Assembly (NCBI RefSeq): GCF_023159225.1
Contig: NC_063175.1
Coordinates: 2,982,755 to 3,046,754, forward strand
DNA from: Perognathus longimembris pacificus
Lineage: Eukaryota; Chordata; Mammalia; Rodentia; Heteromyidae
Length of the DNA: 64,000 bases
Reading direction: 5' to 3'
Below are positions 25,631 through 35,855 of the stretch, in pieces. Made by a program: the position numbers and the translations under genes. Under the pieces are notes generated by a model. The model was not told the origin of the DNA, did not search any database, and saw only the letters and a list, made by a program, of their open reading frames with translations. Positions within the stretch are counted from its first letter, which is position 1, and each line of letters opens with the position of its first letter.

Positions 25631-26385
25631 TAATCTCTTAAGAAACAAATCGCTAGTTTATGGTACAACTGAGAGTAAGAACAGCAACCACAATAGTCAA
25701 CATTTGTGAGAAAGACAATATTTAGAGAGATAATATTTAGAGAGAAACAATGTTCAAAGCACAGATACCTAATTTAATTTTCATAAATACTTATTTTTTC
25801 ACAATTTATATTAATAGAAATTTAGAGTCCCTTTCCTAAGATCCCATGTCATTCTTGCCTAAGATCCAAGCCTTCATTTTGATTACTGCATTAGTGCCTT
25901 CCTAAACCGGTAAGTCAAAGCAAAGGGATGAGGGAAGCGGGTATTCAGTTTTGCTAGTGATACTCTCCTAAGTTGAAGAATACAGATGCGCCCCCCCCCC
26001 CCAGAAAAGGATATGTTGAAGCATTAACTCATAGTTCTTCAAAATGTGATGTTATATAGATGTAGGGTGTTTACACATTTTCCCTATCTGTGGCTGATCT
26101 TCTCTAATTCAATATGACTTGTGACCTCATAAAAAGGGAAAATTTGAATACAACTACAGAAGGCTAATGATCTGTGAACAGAAAAGAAATGCAGGGTGAC
26201 ATATACCAAAGTGATGCACCTGGAAGGCAAGGTATCCAAAGACTTATGTCACTATCAGAAGTTAGGAAAGAAAGGATAAACTACAACAAGGCTACCTAGG
26301 CTCTCAGAGGAAGCACGACATTGCCAGCACTCGTATCTGGCACTTCTAGCCTCTGGAACCATAAGAGCATAAAATTCTGCTCTTA
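25631..26385. other. Unassigned sequence; possible decayed LTR; poly-C run
   Basis: A 13-base C run lies near 25990. About 26005-26260 (GTTGAAGCATTAACTCATAG, AAAATGTGATG) faintly resembles a MaLR LTR, too diverged to claim. Confidence 0.35.
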
Positions 26386-26470
26386 GGGGTGTGCTACAAC
26401 CCATGACACAGTGCTTGCCAAGCAAGAATGAAGCCTTAGATTCAGTTCCCAGCACTGAAAAATAATAATC
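26386..26470 (+). mobile_element. Decayed ID-type SINE
   Basis: AGTGCTTGCCAAGCAAG, then TTCAGTTCCCAGCACTG, then an AAT-rich tail: the ID layout, with box A damaged. Confidence 0.65.
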
Positions 26471-26825
26471 ATAACTTCTAAAGTTGTGTTGCTTAAGTTG
26501 CCCAATTTGTGTTTTAAAATTTTAAAGAAGCAAGTCCCGTGGTCATGCACTGGACTGGGTGGTAAACAGGATGGTTCCCACCTACGGTAATAACAAGTTG
26601 GAATTGTGAATGTATACCACTGTGTTAATAAATATACAAAGTAAAAGGTGGTAACGGAAAGCCGGGATGTAATCTAAACCTTTAAAATCCACCTATCCTT
26701 TTCCTTGTTGATTGTCTATTAGGACAAGCTGAACAGGGTAGCCAACACCTGTTATTTAGTTATTAGTATATTTATACTTTTTATTTTATATTTATATTAG
26801 TATACTTATATTTAAAATGAGTCTG
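26471..26825. other. Unassigned sequence
   Basis: Ends in a TTTATA-rich stretch at 26755-26815; nothing else recognised. Confidence 0.45.
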
Positions 26826-27068
26826 GAGGCCAGTGGCTCATACCTGTAATCCTAACTACTCAGGAAGCTGAGATCTGAGGATTACAGTTCAAAGCCAGCT
26901 CAGGCAGGAAAGTCCATGAGACTCATCTCCAATAACCAAAAAACCAGAAGTGACACTGTGGCTCAAAGTGATAGAGCATTATACTTGAGTGAAAAAGCTC
27001 AGGGAGAGTGCCCAGGCCCTGAGTTCAAGCCCCACAACCAACAAAAAATAAAATGAAACAAAACAAAA
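26826..27068 (+). mobile_element. B1-ID composite SINE (7SL left part, tRNA-like right part)
   Basis: Left part: GGCCAGTGGCTCATACCTGT and AATCCTAACTACTCAGGAAG, as in B1/Alu. Right part: TGTGGCTCAAAGTGATAGAGC through GAGTTCAAGCCCCACAA, tRNA/ID-like, then an AAAAT-rich tail. This matches the layout I know as B1-dID (ID_B1). Confidence 0.88.
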
Positions 27069-28356
27069 TAAAATTCATTTCTTATATACAATGTACAATT
27101 GGGTTGTGTTTTTCATTTACTCTGAAAGTCTCTTACAGTTAATTTATTTAGAACACTCACATTTAAATACACCGTAAACATAAGGTACTTAGCTACAACT
27201 ATTAACATGCCACTACACATTTACAAAGCCAAATTCAAGCACTGAAATGTAAGGATGTGAAACAATAGAAACTCTCCTTTGTTGCTATTGGAAATACAAA
27301 CTGACAGCCAAGTATATTTTACCATGTGATCCAGAAATCACACCCTTTAATGTTTACCCAAGGCTTTAATGTTTATCCAAGGCTGCAAGAGTTTAGGAGG
27401 AGGAGGTAAGGAATAAATGAATACATAGAACATAAGAGATTTTCAGGGCAGAAAAAGTATATTCTTCATGATACTATAATAGTGAGCATATGTCATACAT
27501 TAGTCAAAATTTACAGAACTATACAACACCAGGAATGAACCCTCTTCATCAATACTGCTTGATTAATTATAACAAATGTTCCCCATTGATACGATATGTT
27601 ACTGATATGGGAAACTGCAAAAAAAAAAAGAGAGAGAGAGAGAGGAAGTATATGGAAAGGGAGGTTTCCATGAAACTTTTTCCTACGCCTAAAATTACTC
27701 TAAAAAATGGGCTATTAAAATTTTTTTAAATCTCTCTACAAAGACAGTTTCCCTATGTTGAAAGCCTCAGAGCAAGAGGAGAGTACAGTTTATCAAACAA
27801 AATGGTATCTACATGCAATTTTCCATGAGTATTTTTATTAAATAGCCTTAAGCTGTTTTCTTAGTCTCCAAGTGAATAAGTCAATTTTACACTATGACTT
27901 GTGATTCATCCTGGCCTATTTGCTACAAACTAGAAAAAAAAATCTCCTTGTCAGTTTCTTCACTGTGTTATTTCTTTATGTCTCCTCATTCTCTAGAGCC
28001 TTCCACATCAGATATTTTAGGCTCTTCCCTACATGACATTTATTCCTTTATAATGGTTATTAGTGTATGAGAACATCTTCTTTCTTTCCCTCAGCAAAGT
28101 TTTTGTTTCATTGGATCCCAGAGTTCCCTGCACATCTAATTCTTGTGGCATTCTTGAATTCCATGCCTCCTTCTTTCCCTTGCTACTGTGCTATTCTATC
28201 TCCCAGAAATGACTCGCATTTTTCTCTCCTAAATTCCTCCCGTATTTCACGATCTCTTTGAAGAGTTAGTTCATCACCAACTTATGATAATACATGACTG
28301 AGACATGAAGAATATAGAAAAAATGAACTACAGTGACATGAAGAAATCTTTGGCTT
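27069..28356. other. Unassigned sequence with a short AG microsatellite
   Basis: About 1.3 kb with no gene or named repeat. A-run plus (AG)n at 27620-27643. Confidence 0.45.
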
Positions 28357-28372
28357 AAGATATATTAGTCAG

Positions 28373-28561
28373 GGCTGGGGATATGGCCCAGTGGCAAGAG
28401 TGCTCGCCTCATATACAAGAAGCCCTGGGTTCGATTCCCCAGCACCACATATACAGAAAATGGCCAGAAGTGGCGTTGTGGCAGAGTGCTAGCCTTGAGC
28501 AAAAGGAAGCCAGGGACAGTGCTCAGGCCCTAGTCCAAGGCCCAGGACTGGCCAAAAAAAA
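28373..28561 (+). mobile_element. IDL-Geo SINE abutting a full-size L1 insertion
   Basis: Both monomers are present, with a short internal deletion in the right monomer (the CTCAAGT after GTTGTGG is missing). The box B sequence GGTTCGATTCC is intact. The TSD AAGATATATTAGTCAG is at 28357-28372 and 28562-28577. A third copy of the same 16 bp lies at 33222-33237, after the neighbouring L1. Confidence 0.95.
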
Positions 28562-28577
28562 AAGATATATTAGTCAG

Positions 28578-30257
28578 AGATCAAAGATGGCACCGCCACA
28601 CTAAGGAGGCACCCCAACTCGCTCCAACTGAATAGTGAGCTGGGAACTCCAGCACCCAACACCCCATCAAGAATCCAGGAAACCCAACAACCAGAAGCAA
28701 CAGAGGAACTCAGGAAATGAAAAAGAACAAAAAAAGAAGAACCTATAACCTGCACGGAACCAGAAAATCTCCGAGGTACCCCTCCCCCACCCGCTGACCC
28801 TGGCCCAAACAGGACCAGGCTGGGAAAGGGGACTTGGCACCGGCAAACCAACAGCCAAAAAGTCATGCCAGGAGCACAGAGTCCAGACGGCAGGCGCTCC
28901 ATGGACCCCAGAACTGAGTGCAGACCGACAGAGACACTGGAGCTATGGGACTTAAAGGCCAGGATCAGACATAAGCAGCAGGGGAACCAGGCGGTGCAGA
29001 CGGGGAGAGCCGGGGCCACCACCACCAAACAACCAATCGCGGCACCCCAGCACCACAGCCCCGAAAAGCCCACAGCGGCGCGGGACGCTCACACAATCCA
29101 GGACCAGTAAGTTCCCCATTAACCCCCCATGGGAGATCAGCTCTAGCAGAGACCCAAAACCTACAAAGAGCTAGAGCTCCCTCCCTCTCCCTCATTACCC
29201 CGAGGGAACAAAGGAGCCAGCCACAAATCAGGCGGCAAAAGGTCCCTACAGACTCTGGGAGGACACAGGAGCTATCAGGGGTGGAGCAGCGCCAAGGCAG
29301 CAGAGGAGCCTGAGCCGGGCTGCACCGGCCCCGCCCCTCCACAACAGGGGCCCAGGGACTGGTGGGCATTGGAAGCCCCACCTGAGGTGCCCGGTCCTCA
29401 CAGACTTTTTGAACAGCAGTCACAGGCTCACTGGGCCCGAACACAAGACCTCCTCGCAGCTGAGGCACAGAGTCTGTGGGCACCAACCCGTGCCTGGACA
29501 CTTGGCTCAGCTGGGGCTCACACATACATCCCCCCACAGCAAACTCGAAAGAGGGCACAAGCAACCTCCAACAACTTGGGGCAGCACATCCCCAGAGGAA
29601 GCACTGGAGTGCACACACACGTGCCCCCCCCCCGAGGGCCAGCGTGGGCCAGTGTGCTAGCCCTCTAGCAAGAGGACCTCCTGCCCAAACCTCTGCAGGA
29701 GCTTCACACAGGTGAGCAGGGCCCCCAGCGGCAGCACCCACTCTGGTAGGCGCACTCTGCACAGGTGGGCAGGGCCCCCGTGCGGCAGCACCCACTCTGC
29801 TAGGCACATCTTGTACAGGTGGGTGGGCCACCCCTCAACAACACCAGCCCCCGGAGCAACCCACAAAGGTGGGCGAACCGCCTCTCAGCAGCAAATATTA
29901 ATCTGAGAGGTAAGCTCCTCTGACCAAGGTACTGAGTGGAAAAAAGAACCAAAGAAGAGAAAAGCCTCCATGCCACGCTGAATCAGCTAACTGCAAACTC
30001 CCACCAGGGGCACGCTAGGCTCAGAACAACACAGCGGCAGGACACTATCCCACAGAGAAAGACACAGAACCTACCCACCCAAAGTGCAGTGAGGGTGACC
30101 ACCCCAGCAACAACCAAGACGGTCACGCTCACCCATTGGGCAGTAAGGTTCAACAGCCAACTCAAACCGAGAGCCAGGACACAAACAAGTCTCCCACTGA
30201 TGGACTAGAGGGAAACAGCACAAAGCCAACCCAAGGAAACAACGTACAGATCCCCAG
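28578..30257 (+). promoter_or_regulatory. L1 lineage II 5' UTR with degenerate tandem units
   Basis: G+C-rich, CpG-containing leader of about 1.7 kb. It differs from the lineage I 5' UTR but matches 49560-51257. About 29700-29900 holds four degenerate units marked by (C)ACAGGTGGGCAGG-type cores starting near 29711, 29764, 29819 and 29869, a spacing of about 50-55 bp. ORFs up to 288 residues here are compositional. Confidence 0.8.
28584..28591 (+). promoter_or_regulatory. YY1-like motif at the L1 5' end
   Basis: AAGATGGC lies seven bases into the element. YY1 binds CAAGATGGC near the start of human L1 and helps set the transcription start. The other lineage II element has ACATGGCG in the equivalent place (near 51240, minus strand). 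Function here is inferred. Confidence 0.55.
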
Positions 30258-31729
30258 ATGCACAAATCACAAAGAAATATTGCAAACTATGTGAAAGGGC
30301 AAGCCAACTCACCAGCTCCAAAAAGCAGTACAACCGAAGAGGAGATGGAGAATAAAAAAGCAACCAAGGCTACGATAGCAGAAATGATGGAAAGCCTCAG
30401 GAACAAAATCACAAAACAATTCCAGGAGTTTAGAATGGAAGTCTTGAAGGACCTTCAGGAAACCAAGAAAGAAATGGAAGCAAAAATGGATACAGTGTAA
30501 ATGGAAGGACTTGAAAAAAATTATACTAAGTGAAGTGAGCCAGACCCGAAGAAACATGGACTCTATGGTCTCCCTTATTGCGAATAATTAGCACAGGTTT
30601 AGGCAAGTCACAGCAGAGGATCACAAGAGCCCAATAGCTATACCCTTATGAACACATAAGCTAATACTAAGTGAAATGAACTCCATGTTATGGAAACGAT
30701 TGTTATATCACAGTTGTAACTACTTTCAACGTCCCATGTATCTGTAGCTTCTACTATTGATGATGTTCTTGTATCACCTTCCTGTGGTTGTATCTACGCT
30801 ATCTCTGTAATCTTATCTGAGTATATTGGAAACCATCTATACTGGTATTAGAACTAGGAAATTGAAAGGGAATACCAAAATTGAGAGACACAGGGTAAAA
30901 AAAAGACAAACAACTACAAAAGCAATACTGTTTGGTGTAATTGAACTGAACACCTCATGGGGGGAAAGGGAAAGGGGGAGGTGGGAGGGGGAATGAGGGA
31001 CAATGTAACAAACAGTACAAGAAATGTATCCAATGCCTAACATATGAAACTGTAAACTCTCTGTACATCAGTTTGATAATAAAAATTTGGAAAAAAATGG
31101 ATACAGTGCAAACCTCCATTAAAGAAGACCTTAACATCCTGAGAAACAAAATGCATGAAAAAATAGATTTAAAATACAACTCTTTAAAGGAAGAAATTTC
31201 CACGATCAGAGCTGATCTGGAAACCATAAATAGCTCCCTGACATCAATAAACTCCACATTTGAATCCACAGCACAAAGAACTGACTATATTGAAGCCAGA
31301 ATCTCTCTCTTGGACGATGATGCAGCCGACAAGAACCAGAAAATTACCACACTTCAAGAAATGGTAAAGCTCCAGGGCAGACTAATCCAAGAGCTAGTGG
31401 ACAAAGACAAGAGATATAATCTGCACATAATTAGAATAGAAGAAGGAACAGAATACCAGAGCAGAGGGCTTCAACATATTTTCAATAAAGTTATTGCAGA
31501 AAACTTCCGCAATCTCACAAGGTACCTCACCCAGGTAACCGAAGCCTACAGGACGCCTGGCAGACCAGACCCTAGAAAATCCTCACCCAGGCACATAATA
31601 ATCAAGACTACAGATCTCAAGAATAAAGAGCAAATTTTGAATGCAGCCAAAGCAAAGAAAGAAATTTATTACAATGGGAAAAGGATTCGAATAACAGCAG
31701 ACCTCTCCATACAAACCTACAACAAATAG
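30258..31729 (+). pseudogene. L1 lineage II ORF1, split by an L1 fragment and 3'-truncated
   Basis: Part one (30258-30497) encodes an N-terminus starting MHKSQRNIANYV with an acidic, Lys-rich coiled-coil start. It is cut by the insertion at 30498-31092. Part two resumes at 31093 and reads a coiled coil, an RRM-like segment (YNLHIIRIEEG), then TEAYRTPGRPDPR, RHIIIK and KRIRITADLS. The last few dozen residues are absent because sequence jumps to ORF2 at about 31720-31732. The frame is open either side of the insertion, so few other lesions have accumulated. Confidence 0.9.
30498..31092 (+). mobile_element. 5'-truncated lineage I L1 nested in lineage II ORF1
   Basis: 595 bp matching the last ORF2 codons and 3' UTR of the element at 8540-15866 (compare about 8546-9160). 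The TSD AAAAATGGATACAGTG is at 30482-30497 and 31093-31108 with no mismatch. Its 3' end, TTTGATAATAAAAATTTGG, carries an ATAATAAAAA signal. It shows that lineage I was active after this lineage II copy inserted. Confidence 0.96.
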
Positions 31730-32532
31730 GGGAGAGACTCGACAAATGGGACTACTACAAATTAAAAAGTTTCTGCACAGCTAAGGACATAGCCACCAAA
31801 TTAGAAAGACAGCCAACCATATGGGAAAGGATCTTTTCCAGCACAGCAACAGACAAAGGCCTAATATCTGTCATCTACAGAGAACTCAAAAAACTAAGCC
31901 CCTCCAAGCCCAATAAACCAATTAGGAAATGGGCAAAGGAGCTAAAGAGAGACTTCCCAAGCAAAGAGATAAAAATGGCAAAGAAACATATGAGGAAATG
32001 TTCAACATCCCTGGTAGTAAAGGAAATGCAAATAAAAACACCCCTGTGATACCACCTCATTCCAGTTAGAATGGCCTATACTCTGAACTCAGGCAACAAT
32101 AAATGCTGGAGGGGGTGCGGGGAAAGAGGAACCCTCCTCCATTGTTGGTGGGAGTGCAAATTAGTACAACCACTCTGGAGAACAGTATGGAGGTTTCTCA
32201 AAAAGCTCAACATAGACCTACCCTATGACCCAGGCATTCCACTCCTAGGCATCTATCCTGAACAGGTCCCAAGATATCAAAAAGACATCTGCACTTCCAT
32301 GTTTATCGCTGCACAATTCACAATAGCCAAAATATGGAAACAACCCAGATGCCCCTCCACAGATGAATGGATCCAAAAAATATGGTACCTATACACAATG
32401 GAATACTACATTGCGATTAGAAATGGTGAAATATTGTTATTTGCAGGGAAATGGTCAGAACTTGAACTATATGTTGAGCGAGACAAGACTAGAACACAGA
32501 AAACAAAGGGACATGATCTCCCTGATATATGA
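31730..32532 (+). pseudogene. L1 lineage II ORF2 C-terminal remnant
   Basis: Starts at the WDYYKLKSF segment and runs to the normal ORF2 end. The C-terminal Cys/His region ([12 protein letters not shown]) is preserved. An in-frame TGA near 32047 splits the frame. Endonuclease and reverse transcriptase domains are missing because of the internal deletion. Confidence 0.9.
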
Positions 32533-32973
32533 CTGTTAAGGTGGGGGAGGGGGAGACAGTAGAGACCAGGTCTGTGAAACCAAAAACTTCTTGTCCAATG
32601 GTATTTCCCACAGGTTTGGGTCAGTGACCCTACACTATGTAACTAAAACCAAACAACTACTCAACATATAAAGGTCAAAAATTGACCTCTCAGTGGATCA
32701 CAATTGCTCAAAAGCTATGTATGTACGTCATATAAGACTATTGTCGACATATTGTCTATTGTCGACATTACATTTAAAGCCCTAGGCGAATTTTCTTCAG
32801 CGTAGGCCACATGGCTATTGTACATGTTCTTGGTACATTGTATATTGTATATATGTCTACCGACCTAGGGAAGGGAAAGAAAAACAGGATGTAAGATATC
32901 ACAAGTAAGGTACACACTGCCCTTCTATGTAACTGTACCCTTTTGCACAACACCTTGTCAAAAAAACTTTTCT

Positions 32974-33182
32974 GGGGGCTGGGGATATAGCCTAGTGGCA
33001 AGAGTGCCTGCCTCGGATACACGAGGCCCTAGGTTCGATTCCCCAGCACCACATATACAGAAAACGGCCAGAAGCGGCGCTGTGGCTCAAGTGGCAGAGT
33101 GCTAGCCTTGAGCAGGAAGAAGCCAGGGACAGTGCTCAGGCCCTGAGTCAAAGGCCCAGGACTGGCCAAAAAAAAAAAAAAA
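32974..33182 (+). mobile_element. IDL-Geo SINE, young subfamily, in an L1 3' UTR
   Basis: Near-complete dimer with intact box B and CpGs retained (CCTCGGATACACGAGG, AAACGGCC, AGCGGCGC). The TSD AAAAAAACTTTTCT is at 32960-32973 and 33183-33196. It shares diagnostic bases with the copy at 59786. Confidence 0.96.
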
Positions 33183-33237
33183 AAAAAAACTTTTCTTCAA
33201 TTAATGAATAAATTACAAAAAAAGATATATTAGTCAG

Positions 33238-34361
33238 AGTTCTCCAGAGAAACATAAGATAAAGAAATATGTCTGAGAATTTAAGAATTGGCTCCTGTAA
33301 TTTTGAAGGCTGAAAGCCTCTTAAGGTAGAGAAGCAGAACATTCAGCAATAATTCAGAGGTGCTAGGGGCAAGGACTGATAAAAAAAAATACATATAAAT
33401 GCATTACAAACTGCTTCACTTAGCTGGCAGCCACAAAACACTTTCTTTTGCCAACTAAATTTACGAGGATATTATGGTTTGAACCTCATTAATATTATCA
33501 TGTATCCAACTATGTCATCCCAAATATCAAACATCCTTGATGGGGATAACTACACAAGGCAACACAGCAGGCTGGATGAACCATTCAATTTTAAGTTCTA
33601 CCATCTTGAGGTTTGTTTTAATAAAAAGTTTAATCATTGTCAAGTCAATGATTATTAAATATTTTTGTTGCTGTAGACAGAGATTAGTCTTTCACATCTT
33701 GATCAAATCTGATTCATTTATGTGGCTCTTTCATGATCCCTTTATGCTCACAAGTATGGCCTCAACATCTTATAAAAGTTTTCCAACTGGCCTTTCTCTA
33801 CATTTCCAGCCAAATCAAAAGGAAGAATTCTCACAAGAATACGGCCTGATAAGTACAGCCTCATTCTCAGTGCAGTCAGCAAAGGTCTCACGTAGTACTA
33901 CCTCAGACCTCCTACCCACCATTCAAGGCTGAATCAGACATTGCTCCCTTCCCCTGCTTCTTAGTGCAGACTCTAATAGTTTTTCCTGCTTGTTACTGTT
34001 ACTGAGTGCATATGGGGTGATTTATCGTGATTCTTACATGCCTGTCTTTTCCAGTGGACCACAAATTGTGGCTGCAGGGACAATGTCTCCTATGTGTTTT
34101 CTCAGTATTTGGCCCAAATAAGAGCTTATCTAGATATTTACAAAAGAAAAACATCAAATCGTATTGCTTTTTTATATGATTCTTCCAAAAATATCTTTGT
34201 CATGCCTAATGTTTCTTGGAACAACCATTTTTTGGTCAAGTCAATACACTTGAAGTGACATCAGAAATATGCTGTTTACATATGTGCTTATATAACACTA
34301 TTATTTTATTTCTGATAATATAAAAATTTCCTAAAATTTAATAAAACTACAGGAACTATTT
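33238..34361. other. Unassigned sequence; old repeat at the start
   Basis: About 33238-33400 (GAGTTCTCCAGAGAAACATA, AGAATTGGCTC) resembles an old mammalian interspersed repeat I cannot name. The 131-residue ORF at 33537-33932 shows no recognised domain. No other feature seen. Confidence 0.4.
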
Positions 34362-34376
34362 TCACATACAAATCTT

Positions 34377-34605
34377 TTTTTCTTGTTTTAAATTTAATTT
34401 TATTGTCAAGGTGAAGTACAGAACATTTACAGTTACATACATAAGGTAGTGAGTACATTTCTTGTCAAACTTGTTACCCACTCCCTCATTTTTCTCCTAC
34501 TTTTGCTTCCTCTTAGTTCCCCCCACACAAGTTGTACAGTTAATTTCCAACATATTGTCTTGTGAGTATCGCTGTTGCATTGGGTCACCCTTTGTCTTTT
34601 GCCTC
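34377..34605 (-). mobile_element. Short L1 3'-end insertion
   Basis: L1 3' UTR on the minus strand (TTTTATTGTCAAGGTGAAGT). The TSD TCACATACAAATCTT is at 34362-34376 and 34606-34620, exact over 15 bp. Confidence 0.93.
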
Positions 34606-34681
34606 TCACATACAAATCTTAGTGACCTTTTGATTGTTGCTTTAAAATGATATTGTCTCCTTAGAAGTTGAATGATGAATT

Positions 34682-34830
34682 TTTTTAATTTTATTGTCAA
34701 GGTGATGGACAGAGTGGATACAGAGTTACATATGTAAAGTAGTGAGTACATTTCTTTTCATACTTGTTACTCCCTCCCTCATTTTTCTCCCACTTTCCCT
34801 CCCCTCATGCCCCACCACCACTTCAGCTCT
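34682..34830 (-). mobile_element. L1 3'-end fragment
   Basis: TTTTATTGTCAAGGTGATGG and the following CCCTCCCTCATTTTTCTCCC tract match the preceding element. The right end is diffuse; similarity fades by about 34830. Confidence 0.8.
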
Positions 34831-35005
34831 TAATCTATATTAGTAACTTGATTTCCAGAACTTTGGTCCCAAATAAACTCCTCAAAAGTGTTCAGGAATC
34901 TGTTCATTCTTCGTCTCTTCACCACACAGAATGCTATCATGCTTGTTTTTAACCTGTTGTGTATTTTTAATTTGTTTGGTAAAAAGTATGAGTTTTAATT
35001 GTTTT

Positions 35006-35224
35006 TTGTTTTGTTTTGTTTTGTTTTTTTGGCCAGTCCTGGGGCTTGGACTCAGGGCCTGAGCACTGTCCCTGGCTTCTTTTTGCTCAAAGCTATCACT
35101 CTACCACTTGAGCCACAGCACCACTTCTGGTCGTTTTCTGTATATGTGGTGCTGAGGAATCAAACCTAGGGCTTCATGTATACAAGGCAAGCACTCTTGC
35201 CACTAGGCCATATCCTCAGCCCCC
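35006..35224 (-). mobile_element. IDL-Geo SINE
   Basis: Both monomers on the minus strand with a (TTTTG)n-type tail on the plus strand. The TSD GAGTTTTAATTGTTTT is at 34990-35005 and 35225-35240. Several substitutions, and box B is altered to GGTTTGATTCC, so it is probably not among the youngest copies. Confidence 0.95.
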
Positions 35225-35240
35225 GAGTTTTAATTGTTTT

Positions 35241-35514
35241 AATTTGCAATTCATTGGTGATAGTAAGAATTCATAATTTTTGTTTCATTGAGTATTTTGT
35301 ATTTTTTATCTCATATATTTTCCATTGAATTCCTTCACTCTAATTTCAACTAAATTTTTAATTATTTACTTTTGTTGTGGAATAGTATTTCACATATAGA
35401 TATATGACAGTTTATTTAGCAATTCACCTGTTGTTTTACATTTGAATTGTTTCCAGGTTGGTGTTGTTACAGATAACGCTATTTTTAACAATCAGAAGAT
35501 TTTTTTCTGTTTTT
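35241..35514. other. Unassigned AT-rich sequence
   Basis: About 35300-35480 (AATAGTATTTCACATATAGA, AATTCACCTGTTG) faintly resembles an old L1 ORF2 3' end on the minus strand; not claimed. Confidence 0.35.
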
Positions 35515-35606
35515 GTTTGTTTGTTTGTTTTGCATTGATGGAGCTCAAACCCAGGGCTTTACACATGCTAGGCAAGTGCTCTACTACCAAGCTTTGTTAT
35601 AGCCCT
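35515..35606 (-). mobile_element. ID-type SINE
   Basis: The minus strand reads GGGCTATAAC, box A region, GCACTTGCCTAGCATG, box B-like GGTTTGAGCTCC, then a TTTG-rich tail on the plus strand. Confidence 0.78.
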
Positions 35607-35787
35607 CAACTAGATTTTGATGTGCACATGCTTCTTATAAAAGAAATTCATCTTTATTACCTTGTAACCATGTTCCTTCTTTACATAACACTTTCCCATT
35701 TCCCTTATTTTGATCTCATCAGCTGGGAAAGAGTCATCACTTTTCACTCACTTGAGAAGAGGCCCTGAATTTATACAGAATATAATG

Positions 35788-35790
35788 AAG

Positions 35791-35854
<64 letters not shown>
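35788..35854. repeat. Compound (CT)n(CA)n microsatellite
   Basis: About 27 bp of CT units followed directly by about 39 bp of CA units. Confidence 0.97.

Positions 35855-35855
<1 letters not shown>

Larger units (their letters stand above)
28578..33221 (+). mobile_element. L1 LINE, lineage II, internally deleted, with nested insertions
   Basis: Begins at a full L1 5' end (28578) and runs through the 5' UTR (to about 30257), ORF1 (30258-31729), then directly into the last quarter of ORF2 (to 32532), 3' UTR and A-rich end at 33221. The flanking repeat AAGATATATTAGTCAG is at 28562-28577 and 33222-33237. About 3.3 kb of the expected element (end of ORF1, all of the endonuclease and reverse transcriptase) is absent. 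A lineage I fragment sits at 30498-31092 and an IDL-Geo at 32974-33182. It cannot move on its own. Confidence 0.93.

Noticed and set aside
26005..26260. Possible MaLR LTR
   Set aside because: Only short, scattered resemblance; not enough to call without an alignment.
28965..29831. 288-residue open frame on the minus strand
   Set aside because: It lies antisense to the G+C-rich L1 5' UTR, is rich in Pro, Gly, Cys and Trp, and other frames are open in the same place. Compositional, not a gene.
33238..33932. 131-residue frame after an old repeat
   Set aside because: Partly repeat-derived sequence, no domain, no codon bias.
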